NCBI GenBank assembly: GCA_964413365.1
Contig: CAYPRM010000033.1
Span: 1-14,524, forward strand
DNA from: RGIG4608 sp964413365
GTDB lineage: Bacteria > Bacillota > Clostridia > Oscillospirales > CAG-272
Direction: 5' to 3'
Length of the DNA: 14,524 nt
Made by a program: the position numbers and the translations under genes. This document shows positions 1-6,504 of the stretch, in pieces; the first letter of the stretch is position 1, and each line of letters opens with the position of its first letter. The notes under the pieces are model-generated. The model did no database searches. It was not told the DNA's origin and saw only the letters and a program-made list of their open reading frames with translations.

Positions 1-451
1 ACTCCGCGGTCAGCATCCTATTGACCGAGAAGCACGCGCCGACCTCACGGAGCAACTCGACGTAGTTCAGCCCGAGCAGCCAGTCAGCGTTGTTCACCAT
101 CTGCGCCTTGCCCTCGCCAAACTCGATGAAGCGCTCCATCTGACGCTTGAAGCACTCGGCGTTGTGGTTGATGTCCTCGATCGTGAGCATCTTGCGCATA
201 TCCGTTCTGCCCGAGGGATCGCCGATCATCGTCGTTCCGCCACCGATCAGCGCAATAGGCTTATTCCCTGCCATTTGGAGTCTTTTCATCAGCGTCAGAG
301 CCATAAAATGACCTGCGGTAAGGCTGTCCGCGGTGCAGTCGAAGCCGATATAGAACGTCGCCTTGCCCTCGTTGATCATATTTTTGATCTCTTCCTCGTT
401 CGTTACCTGCGCGATCAATCCGCGCGCGACGAGCTCGTCATAAATCTTCAT
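1..451 (-). CDS. tyrS: Tyrosyl-tRNA synthetase, N-terminal part (cut by window edge)
   Basis: This class I aminoacyl-tRNA synthetase charges tRNA-Tyr with tyrosine in the cytoplasm. The 150 N-terminal residues are present (ATG at 451); the rest lies left of the window. Family hallmarks are visible. The stretch FYIGFDCTADSLTAGH is the TyrS substrate-binding region, with the HIGH-type signature reduced to TAGH. It is followed by ALIGGGTTMIGDPSGR and the TDMRKMLT segment, both characteristic of bacterial TyrS. Independent support comes from the leader upstream, which is a T-box with a Tyr specifier codon (UAC). The KMSKS region and the S4-like C-terminal domain are outside the window. The identification is firm; the only uncertainty is what lies beyond position 1. 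Confidence 0.97.
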   Translation of the reverse strand, partial: MKIYDELVARGLIAQVTNEEEIKNMINEGKATFYIGFDCTADSLTAGHFMALTLMKRLQMAGNKPIALIGGGTTMIGDPSGRTDMRKMLTIEDINHNAECFKRQMERFIEFGEGKAQMVNNADWLLGLNYVELLREVGACFSVNRMLTAE

Positions 452-510
452 TTTTTCGTTTTCTCCTATCGTTTTATTTGAATTTTTTAATTATTTTGAT
501 AAAAATTTAA

Positions 511-543
511 TAAAAAAGTCCTTGAACCCGAAGGTCCAAGGAC
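511..543 (-). terminator. Regulated intrinsic terminator of the tyrS T-box
   Basis: On the minus strand, GUCCUUG and CAAGGAC flank an inner GACC/GGUU pairing and a UUCG-type loop (stem 518-543), followed by six U residues (517-512). It lies about 60 nt upstream of the tyrS start. The T-box sequence just 5' of it can form the alternative antiterminator. Confidence 0.92.
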
Positions 544-761
544 GAATCAGCGTGTTACCACCTTGCTTTAAGCGAGACTGCGTCTCACTCCTCATTTACG
601 GGATAACGGTCCGTTCCGTTGCGGTCTACTTGGTATTTTCCTTTCGGCGCAAGGCTCCGAGATGTATTTCGCGGTCCATCTCCTGCGTCTCTCACCGACC
701 GACAGCTCTCTGTTGGATCTCTGACCGTTACTTCTTCTCATCACAGCTTTTTTGCTATTCT
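511..761 (-). ncRNA. Tyr T-box leader (tRNA-sensing riboswitch) of tyrS
   Basis: This cis-acting leader senses uncharged tRNA-Tyr and allows read-through into tyrS when charging falls. Read on the minus strand, it holds the conserved T-box sequence AAGGTGGTAACACG (551-564). In it, UGGU can pair with an ACCA acceptor end, which fits a discriminator A as in tRNA-Tyr. A Stem I region has a GGUCGGUGAGAG-type apical part. A UAC codon (664-666) sits in the context GAAAUACAUCUC, where the specifier loop is expected, giving tyrosine specificity. The leader ends in an intrinsic terminator at 511-543 that competes with the T-box antiterminator. The 5' end is estimated from the promoter -10 element. Seen: the motifs. 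Known: the T-box mechanism. Inferred: the exact specifier pairing. Confidence 0.93.
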
Positions 762-767
762 GTGCAC

Positions 768-796
768 ATGATATCACATTTTCGGCGCTTTGTCAA
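768..796 (-). promoter_or_regulatory. Sigma-A promoter of the tyrS T-box transcript
   Basis: On the minus strand, TTGACA (796-791) is followed after exactly 17 nt by TATCAT (773-768). Transcription should begin near 761, just ahead of the T-box Stem I. The -35 box lies within the last codons of mtaB and the -10 box directly after its stop codon, so tyrS has its own promoter although mtaB is upstream on the same strand. Confidence 0.85.
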
Positions 797-2108
797 CTCT
801 CTTTGCAAAAAAAGTTTCGCCGTTATGCTCCACGAGCTCCACCTCGAGCACCTGCGAGTGCAAGGGCGTGGGGCTTTTCAGCGCGACCTCGAGGAAATCG
901 GGCGTATGGCCGTAAGCGAAGCCGCCCTCGTAGCTCTCAAAGAGCACCTTATGCGTTCCCCCCTCGGCGAGCGCGCGGTCAAGCTCCTCTCTGCGTATCT
1001 CTCGCTCAAGCTCGATGAGCCTTGCGACACGCTCATGCTTGACGCTCTGATCTATCTGTCCGCTCATGCTTGCTGCAGGTGTACCGCGGCGTGCGGAATA
1101 CGGGAATACGTGTATCATAAGGAATTTTGCACGCTTTGCGAAGTCGAGCGTCTCGCAAAAGTCCTCCTCGCTCTCCCCCGGGAAGCCGACGATGATATCG
1201 GTCGTATATCTGACGCTCGGGATCGCTGTGCGGAGGCGTTCCATATTTCTCAGCGCCTGCTCGGGATTATATTTGCGCTTCATATTTCTGAGAGTCCTCG
1301 CAGATCCCGACTGCATGGATATATGGAAGTGCGGTGCGAGCTTTTTAAGTCCCTTAATGCGTGAAACGAAGCTCTCGGTCAGGCACGAGGGATCGAGCGA
1401 GCCGAGGCGGACGGTAAAATCGCCCTCTATCGCATCTATTCTGCAAAGCAGGTCTGCGAGCGTGCAGGAATCGAGATCCTTGCCGTAGGAGGCGGTCTCA
1501 ATACCCGTGAGCACGACCTCGCGACAGCCGTTTTTCACAAACGCCTCGACCTCCCTCACGACGTCGAGCGGTGCCTTGGAGCGAATTTTTCCGCGTGCGT
1601 AGGGTATGATGCAATAGGTGCATTTGCTCTCACAGCCGTCCTCTATCTTTATATATGCGCGTGTCCTGTCGAAGTGGGATATCTCCATCTGCTCAAAGCC
1701 CGCGCCGTCGATATCACGGACGGCGATGTGGGCGGTCGTGTTCTTCTCTCCCCTCTCCACCAGCTCGCCGAGCACACGGACGGTGAGGAGCTTATCGGAA
1801 TTTCCGACGACGGCATCCACCCCCGCGATCGCGGCGATGCTCTCGGGCGAGGTCTGTGCAAGACAGCCCGTAACTACGATGTACGCATTCGGGTTGCGGT
1901 TTATCGCGCGGCGGATGAACTGCCTTGCCTTACGGTCGCTCTCGGCTGTTACCGTGCAGGTATTTATTATGTACGCATCACATTCCTCGTCGCTCGGACG
2001 CACCTCATAGCCCTCGGACGTGAGCCTTTCGGCTATTGCCTCACTTTCATACTGATTTACCTTACAGCCGAGCGTGAGAATGCCGACGGTGGTATTTATA
2101 TCGTTCAT
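774..2108 (-). CDS. mtaB: tRNA (N6-threonylcarbamoyladenosine(37)-C2)-methylthiotransferase MtaB
   Basis: This radical SAM methylthiotransferase converts t6A37 to ms2t6A37 in tRNAs that read ANN codons. The protein has 444 residues. The N-terminal UPF0004 domain supplies three Cys ligands for the auxiliary 4Fe-4S cluster: C15 (in LGCKVNQYESE), C51 (INTCTVT) and C82 (TGCLAQ). The radical SAM CxxxCxxC motif is C159-C163-C166 (DGCESKCTYCIIPYARG). The last ~60 residues resemble a TRAM RNA-binding domain. The pattern TCTVTAESDRKARQFIRRA matches MtaB/YqeV better than MiaB or RimO. An in-frame upstream start (2189) is rejected because 2108 has a GGAG ribosome site about 11 nt ahead and the canonical beginning. 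The gene is divergent from upp and has its own promoter. Confidence 0.93.
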   Translation of the reverse strand: MNDINTTVGILTLGCKVNQYESEAIAERLTSEGYEVRPSDEECDAYIINTCTVTAESDRKARQFIRRAINRNPNAYIVVTGCLAQTSPESIAAIAGVDAVVGNSDKLLTVRVLGELVERGEKNTTAHIAVRDIDGAGFEQMEISHFDRTRAYIKIEDGCESKCTYCIIPYARGKIRSKAPLDVVREVEAFVKNGCREVVLTGIETASYGKDLDSCTLADLLCRIDAIEGDFTVRLGSLDPSCLTESFVSRIKGLKKLAPHFHISMQSGSARTLRNMKRKYNPEQALRNMERLRTAIPSVRYTTDIIVGFPGESEEDFCETLDFAKRAKFLMIHVFPYSARRGTPAASMSGQIDQSVKHERVARLIELEREIRREELDRALAEGGTHKVLFESYEGGFAYGHTPDFLEVALKSPTPLHSQVLEVELVEHNGETFFAKRVDKAPKM

Positions 2109-2148
2109 ACTGTGTAATTTTCTCCGTTTTTTTGTGAAATACAACGGT

Positions 2149-2177
2149 ATTTTACCATCTTTTTGAGCGATTGTAAA
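2149..2177 (-). promoter_or_regulatory. Promoter of mtaB
   Basis: On the minus strand, TTTACA (2177-2172) is followed after 17 nt by TAAAAT (2154-2149), about 40 nt upstream of the chosen mtaB start. The promoter therefore lies downstream of the rejected upstream start at 2189, which supports the start at 2108. Confidence 0.75.
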
Positions 2178-2226
2178 GAGAAAACACAAAAAAATTATTT
2201 ATCTGCGTTTTTTTGCGAAAAAGCCC

Positions 2227-2255
2227 TTGAAAAATGTGTGATTTTACTGTATAAT
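2227..2255 (+). promoter_or_regulatory. Promoter of upp
   Basis: TTGAAA (2227-2232), a 17-nt spacer and a perfect TATAAT (2250-2255) lie 48 nt upstream of the upp start. The promoter is back-to-back with that of mtaB, with 49 bp between the two -35 boxes. No PyrR-type leader hairpin is evident in the short 5' UTR. Confidence 0.85.
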
Positions 2256-2303
2256 AATATGAATAATCTTATAAAGCTGTAAATTCAGCGGAACGGAGCA
2301 AAA

Positions 2304-2936
2304 ATGAGCACATTACACATTATGGATCACCCGCTTATCACGCATAAGCTAACTATTATGAGGGACAAGAGCACAGGCTCTAAGGATTTCCGTCAGCTTC
2401 TCAATGAGATCGCAATGCTGATGGGCTACGAGCTCACACGCGATCTTCCCACCGAGGAGGTCGAGGTCGAGACTCCCATCTGCGTATCAAAGCAGAAGAT
2501 GATCTCGGGCAAGAAGCTCGCTATCGTACCCATTCTTCGTGCAGGACTCGGCATGGTCGATGGACTGCTCTCGCTCATGCCCGTTGCCAAGGTCGGTCAT
2601 ATCGGTATGTACCGTGATCCCGAAACACACAAGCCCGTTGATTATTACAGCAAGATGCCCTCCGATATTGAGGATAGGATCGTCATTCTCGTCGATCCCA
2701 TGCTCGCAACGGGCGGTTCTGCATCCGATGCGATCACCCAGCTCAAGAACAAGTATCATTGCAGGAGCATCCGCTTCCTCTGCCTCGTTGCCTCCCCCGA
2801 GGGCGTTGCAAAGGTTCAGGCGGACCATCCCGACGTCGATATCTACGCCGCAGCTCTCGACGACCATCTCAACGAGCACGCATACATAGTTCCGGGCCTC
2901 GGAGACGCAGGCGACAGGATCTTCGGTACACTTTGA
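2304..2936 (+). CDS. upp: Uracil phosphoribosyltransferase
   Basis: This pyrimidine-salvage enzyme makes UMP and PPi from uracil and PRPP in the cytosol. At 210 residues it is the normal length for the bacterial family. It shows the UPRT N-terminus (HPLITHKLTIMRDKST), the central LRAGLGMVDGLLSLMP stretch and the PRPP-binding loop VILVDPMLATGGSA. The C-terminal GLGDAGDRIFGT uracil-binding signature is intact. ATG 2304 follows a CGGAGC ribosome site. The gene has its own promoter, and a long hairpin follows it before the next gene, so it may be largely monocistronic. Confidence 0.97.
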   Translation: MSTLHIMDHPLITHKLTIMRDKSTGSKDFRQLLNEIAMLMGYELTRDLPTEEVEVETPICVSKQKMISGKKLAIVPILRAGLGMVDGLLSLMPVAKVGHIGMYRDPETHKPVDYYSKMPSDIEDRIVILVDPMLATGGSASDAITQLKNKYHCRSIRFLCLVASPEGVAKVQADHPDVDIYAAALDDHLNEHAYIVPGLGDAGDRIFGTL

Positions 2937-2945
2937 TTTTTATCT

Positions 2946-2975
2946 GATCAGAGAGAGGCTCGCCTCTCTCTGATC
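2946..2975 (+). terminator. Long perfect hairpin after upp (partial or attenuating terminator)
   Basis: Two perfectly complementary 14-nt arms (2946-2959 and 2962-2975, GATCAGAGAGAGGC and its complement) lie 9 nt after the upp stop codon. The following run is only GTTTAATT, so the U-tract is weak. It may terminate partially or stabilise the upp mRNA 3' end. No separate promoter for the next gene is seen in the 22 nt that remain, so some read-through is likely. Confidence 0.6.
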
Positions 2976-2997
2976 GTTTAATTGGAGAATTTACAAA

Positions 2998-3981
2998 ATG
3001 AGAGAGATCATTATCAAAAGAAACGACGCAGGGCAAAGGCTCGATAAGTTTCTGACAAAATGCGTAAGGGGACTTCCGCAGTCGCTGATGTACAAGTACA
3101 TAAGAACGAAAAAGATAAAGGTCAACCGTGCTCGCTGTGAGCAGAAATACATCCTGCAGGAGGGAGACACGATCCAGCTGTTTATCAAGGACGAATTTTT
3201 CGACTCCCCCGAGAGGGATGACAGTGCGCTCGCCACGGTAAAGCCGAAGCTCTCGGTGGTATATGAGGACGAAAATCTCATCCTCTGCAACAAGCGTCCC
3301 GGGGTGCTCGTGCACGAGGACGACGAGGGGCGGGACAACACCCTTGTCATGCACCTGCGTGCATACCTCTACCAAAAGGGAGAATACGATCCTGCTGACG
3401 AGCAGAGCTTTTCGCCCGCGCTCTGCAACAGGATCGACCGCAATACGGGCGGTATCGTCATTGGTGCTAAGAACGCCGAGGCTCTGCGTGAGATGAATGC
3501 AAAGATCCGTAACGACGAGATGTCGAAATTCTACTACTGCGCCGTTCACGGGATCATGCCTAAGCGTGCGGACACGCTGACGGGGTATCTGCTGAAGGAC
3601 GCGGCGAGCAATCAGGTGAGGATATCCGACACCCCCATAAGGGGCGGAAAGAGCATAATTACAAAATACCGTGTCATTGCCGAGCGTGGGGGCGATTCCC
3701 TGCTCGAGGTCGAGCTTGTAACAGGCAGAACGCACCAGATACGTGCGCACCTTGCGCATATAGGACACCCTCTGCTCGGTGACGGAAAATACGGAATAAA
3801 CAAAAGCGACCGCACACGTGGCTACAAGTATCAGGCACTCTACGCTTACAGGCTCCGCTTCGATTTTGAGGACGGGAGCGGTCCTCTCGGCTACCTTCGC
3901 GGAAAGGAGATAAGGCTTCCTGACGAGGAGATCTGGTTCCTTCGGGATTTTCTCGGCGCAGGGCTGATAAATAGATCATGA
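2998..3981 (+). CDS. RluA-family pseudouridine synthase with S4 domain
   Basis: This enzyme isomerises uridine to pseudouridine in rRNA or tRNA. The 327-residue protein has an N-terminal S4 RNA-binding domain (about residues 12-60, GQRLDKFLTKC...KKIKVNR) and an RluA-type catalytic domain. The catalytic Asp is D147 in the signature CNRIDRNTGGIVI. The family motifs VTGRTHQIRAHLAHIGHPLLGD and YALYAY-like C-terminal strand are present. It resembles the RluC/RluD branch, but sequence alone does not fix the target uridine, so no symbol is given. ATG 2998 has the ribosome site TTGGAG. Its TGA overlaps the ATG of the downstream lnt gene, implying translational coupling. Confidence 0.92.
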   Translation: MREIIIKRNDAGQRLDKFLTKCVRGLPQSLMYKYIRTKKIKVNRARCEQKYILQEGDTIQLFIKDEFFDSPERDDSALATVKPKLSVVYEDENLILCNKRPGVLVHEDDEGRDNTLVMHLRAYLYQKGEYDPADEQSFSPALCNRIDRNTGGIVIGAKNAEALREMNAKIRNDEMSKFYYCAVHGIMPKRADTLTGYLLKDAASNQVRISDTPIRGGKSIITKYRVIAERGGDSLLEVELVTGRTHQIRAHLAHIGHPLLGDGKYGINKSDRTRGYKYQALYAYRLRFDFEDGSGPLGYLRGKEIRLPDEEIWFLRDFLGAGLINRS

Positions 3982-5630
3982 GAGCATTTTTTGAACGAAT
4001 AGGAAAAAGACCGTATATGATACTCAGCGGTCTTATGATGGGCGCGGCGATAGTGTTCCCAGAGGTGGGATTGCTTGCATACGTCGCACTCCTGCCGCTC
4101 GCGCTTGCTGTTTTTGCAAGGATACGTGAGGGCTACGGATTGAGGAAGGCGTACCTCGACGGCTTCATATTCTTTATGAGTCTCGGAATCGTCTGCTTCC
4201 ATTGGCTATTGTATTTCTATCCGCTTGATTTTGTCGGGCTGACTAACGGTCAGTCGCTCGCAGTAATATTTATCGGCTGGCTCGGGCTATCCCTTTTTCA
4301 GGCGGTATTCTCGGCATTTTTCTTTGTCATTCTCGCACTTCTTGCACGCACAAGGATCTGCCGTGAGCGTCCGTATCTTATCGCGGTATATGCGGCGGTG
4401 CTGTTCTGCGTGAATGAATGGACGCAGTCGCTGACGTGGGCGGGCGTTCCGTGGGCGAGATTCGGCATTTCACAGACCGAGATGCCCCTCCTTATGCAAT
4501 CGGCATCGCTGTTCGGCACGTATTTTCTTACATTTATCATAGTCCTTTTCAATTTTCTCATTGTCTACGCCCTCGTGGATGCGAGCAGGAGAAAAATATT
4601 CGCCACGGCGGCGATCTGTGTCTTTGCGGCGAATCTGGCGTTCGGCACCGTCGTTTGCATCCTGCCCGAGAACGGCTCGGAAAATGATACGGTCCGCATC
4701 GCCGCTATACAGGGAAATTTGCCCTCGCAGACGGACGATCTGACACTCAGCGAGACTCTGGAGATCTATTACGAGCTGACCGTGAGTGCGGCTGAGGACG
4801 GTGCGACGCTCGTCGTCTGGCCCGAAAACGTCATCGGCACGACGCTGGAGAACATGATGGTAAGGACGCACGACGGCACACGCAAAAAGCTCACCGTCGC
4901 ACTCTCGGACATTGCCGAGGAGTCGGGTGCGTCCATTATCGTGGGGCATTTTACGGTGCTTGACGAGAGCAATATACAAAATTCCCTCTCGGTATTTCTG
5001 CCCGACGGAACGGTGCTTCCCTGCGTGTATTCCAAAATGCGCCCCGTGCCGTTTGGCGAATATCTCCCAATGGCGGAGCTGGTCAAGGCGATCCTTCCCC
5101 TGCTCGGTGAGATAAATTCATTTGGCTACGACACGGTCCCCGGTGAAGCATCGACCGCGTTCCCCTGCATCTGCGGTGATTGTGAGGTCATGGTGAGCAC
5201 GCTGATATGCTTTGATTCTATCTATGACCGCCTTGGCATAGACAGTGCACGCGCAGGAGCGGAGATATTGACCGTTCCCTCGAATGATTCGTGGTTCTAC
5301 GACTCGCGCGCCCTCGATATGCACCACGCACAAAATATCCTGCGTGCCGTTGAGCAGGGCAAATACACCGTGAGCATCGGAAACACGGGCATCACCTCCG
5401 TCGTGAACGGACGCGGCGAGGTCGTGGACAGAATAGATATCTTCACACGGGACTACATAGTATCCGACGTTCGCCCAACGAGTGCAAGAACGCTCTACTC
5501 CTATATCGGTAATTCATTTGTGTATATCTGCATCGCCGCAGTCGCCCTGCCCCTCATCGCCCACGCGGTGGGAGCAGTGAAGAATAAGCGGAATGAGAAA
5601 ATGAATGGAAACCGAAGCTTCAAAATTTAA
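3978..5630 (+). CDS. lnt: Apolipoprotein N-acyltransferase homologue (membrane, CN-hydrolase domain)
   Basis: Lnt transfers an acyl chain from phospholipid to the N-terminal Cys of diacylated lipoproteins at the membrane surface. The protein is 550 residues, close to the usual length. About 220 N-terminal residues form a series of hydrophobic membrane segments. A carbon-nitrogen hydrolase domain follows (about residues 240-500), and one hydrophobic segment lies near the C-terminus. The catalytic triad can be assigned as E283 (VVWPENV), K353 (YSKMRPVPFGE) and C411 (TLICFDSIYD); E361 of PFGE is also kept. The usual CYE after the nucleophile reads CFD. ATG 3978 overlaps the stop of the pseudouridine synthase gene. 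Family membership is firm; the lipoprotein substrate in this probably monoderm host is inferred. Confidence 0.9.
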   Translation: MRAFFERIGKRPYMILSGLMMGAAIVFPEVGLLAYVALLPLALAVFARIREGYGLRKAYLDGFIFFMSLGIVCFHWLLYFYPLDFVGLTNGQSLAVIFIGWLGLSLFQAVFSAFFFVILALLARTRICRERPYLIAVYAAVLFCVNEWTQSLTWAGVPWARFGISQTEMPLLMQSASLFGTYFLTFIIVLFNFLIVYALVDASRRKIFATAAICVFAANLAFGTVVCILPENGSENDTVRIAAIQGNLPSQTDDLTLSETLEIYYELTVSAAEDGATLVVWPENVIGTTLENMMVRTHDGTRKKLTVALSDIAEESGASIIVGHFTVLDESNIQNSLSVFLPDGTVLPCVYSKMRPVPFGEYLPMAELVKAILPLLGEINSFGYDTVPGEASTAFPCICGDCEVMVSTLICFDSIYDRLGIDSARAGAEILTVPSNDSWFYDSRALDMHHAQNILRAVEQGKYTVSIGNTGITSVVNGRGEVVDRIDIFTRDYIVSDVRPTSARTLYSYIGNSFVYICIAAVALPLIAHAVGAVKNKRNEKMNGNRSFKI

Positions 5631-5633
5631 ATC

Positions 5634-5661
5634 AAAAAAAGACGCCAAGGCGTCTTTTTTT
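5634..5661. terminator. Bidirectional intrinsic terminator between lnt and the TetR gene
   Basis: The stem GACGCC/GGCGTC (5641-5654, AA loop) is flanked by seven A on the left and seven T on the right, so it can terminate lnt on the plus strand and the convergent tetR-family gene on the minus strand. Confidence 0.93.
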
Positions 5662-5706
5662 GTTTCAACTATTCCATTTTAGCTTGTATTCTCTATCGAT
5701 TTCAAT

Positions 5707-6285
5707 TCAGACAAGTGTAAGCTCCTTCGATATACAATACCTGAGGAAATCGAAATTCTCGGGGGTATTCTGGAGGTCGCCACGTTCAAGCAGGAGCGCT
5801 GCCTCGAACACGATCGCTCTGATAACAAAGCTCTTTCTCCTCGCCTCGCGCTTCGAGACGTTATTGAGCTTCATATAATGCTCCAGCTCCAGCTCAATAA
5901 AATTCCTCGCATTATCCTTATCCGTATTGCTCTCGTCGTCGATCTCAAAGCTATCGAGCAGTATGATCGAGCGGTAGTTCGGATTTCCGTACAGAAATTT
6001 CACGTAGTACACGCAAAGCTCGATGAGCAGCTGCTTTTCATCGTTGCGGTAGAGCTTATCTATCTCCGCCTTAAGGAGCTGCCACTGATTTTTGATGTAC
6101 TGTATTATCTCGAGCACGAAGCCCTCTTTATTTTTGAAATAATTATACGGCGTTGCGCACGAAACGTTGCACGCCATCGCCACCTGACGCAGTGAGAAGC
6201 CCGCCACGCCGTAGCTCCCTATCTCATCTATCCCTGCAAGAATCAATCTTTCCCTTATCGTCTTTCTGGCAAATTTATTGTCCAT
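5707..6285 (-). CDS. TetR/AcrR-family transcriptional regulator
   Basis: This is a DNA-binding repressor-type protein of 192 residues. The N-terminal TetR domain is clear: RKTIRERLILAGIDEIGSYG precedes the helix-turn-helix at about residues 31-50 (SLRQVAMACNVSCATPYNYF), followed by KNKEGFVLEII. The all-helical C-terminal ligand/dimerisation half (about 60-192) is not recognisable beyond the superfamily. In-frame starts are GTG 6294, ATG 6291 and ATG 6285. The AGGCG ribosome site (6299-6295) is properly spaced only for 6285, so that is chosen. The gene is divergent from the shikimate operon with both promoters in a ~220-bp gap. A near-palindrome on its own -35 suggests autorepression. Ligand and target genes are unknown. 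Confidence 0.88.
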   Translation of the reverse strand: MDNKFARKTIRERLILAGIDEIGSYGVAGFSLRQVAMACNVSCATPYNYFKNKEGFVLEIIQYIKNQWQLLKAEIDKLYRNDEKQLLIELCVYYVKFLYGNPNYRSIILLDSFEIDDESNTDKDNARNFIELELEHYMKLNNVSKREARRKSFVIRAIVFEAALLLERGDLQNTPENFDFLRYCISKELTLV

Positions 6286-6315
6286 TATCATCACCGCCTA
6301 TGCTTGATTGAGTAT

Positions 6316-6344
6316 ATTATATACGAGGAATTAAAAATTGTCAA
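6316..6344 (-). promoter_or_regulatory. Promoter of the TetR-family gene
   Basis: On the minus strand, a perfect TTGACA (6344-6339) lies 17 nt from a perfect TATAAT (6321-6316), 31 nt upstream of the chosen start. A consensus promoter on a regulator gene fits strong expression held down by autorepression. Confidence 0.85.
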
Positions 6345-6355
6345 TGATAATTTTT
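6333..6355. promoter_or_regulatory. Candidate TetR-family operator (23-bp near-palindrome)
   Basis: Arms AAAAATTGTCA and TGATAATTTTT flank a central A; 10 of 11 positions are complementary. The element covers the -35 box of the tetR-family promoter, the usual position of an autoregulatory operator. It is 21 bp from the -35 of the divergent shikimate promoter. A second, smaller palindrome, GTATAT-T-ATATAC (6312-6324), spans the -10 box. Binding is inferred only. Confidence 0.5.
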
Positions 6356-6376
6356 GAAATATATTCGGAAAACGTA

Positions 6377-6405
6377 TTGACTTTTTTATTAAATAATAGT
6401 AAAAT
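6377..6405 (+). promoter_or_regulatory. Promoter of the shikimate operon
   Basis: TTGACT (6377-6382), a 17-nt spacer and TAAAAT (6400-6405) lie about 100 nt upstream of the first structural gene. The leader of ~92 nt contains two short hairpins (6445-6462, TCGCAC/GTGCGA; 6472-6485, TGCCG/CGGCA) but no U-tract or T-box motif, so no attenuator can be claimed. Confidence 0.8.
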
Positions 6406-6504
6406 GAAGAAAAGTTATCACCGATAAAATAATTTCTTAGCCTATCGCACGCAAATGTGCGAGGTCAAAAATGCCGAGCACGGCAGAACGGAGAGACTGT
6501 ATTT

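Noticed and set aside
522..1364. 280-residue open frame on the plus strand over the T-box and mtaB 3' end
   Set aside because: It is antisense to a strong T-box and to mtaB, has no family resemblance and no ribosome site.
2869..3768. 299-residue minus-strand open frame opposite upp and the pseudouridine synthase
   Set aside because: Shadow of the sense genes; low-complexity reverse translation, no motif.
6445..6485. Two small hairpins in the shikimate operon leader as a possible attenuator or riboswitch
   Set aside because: Short stems, no U-tract, no T-box motif and no aromatic-rich leader peptide; not enough to call a regulatory RNA.
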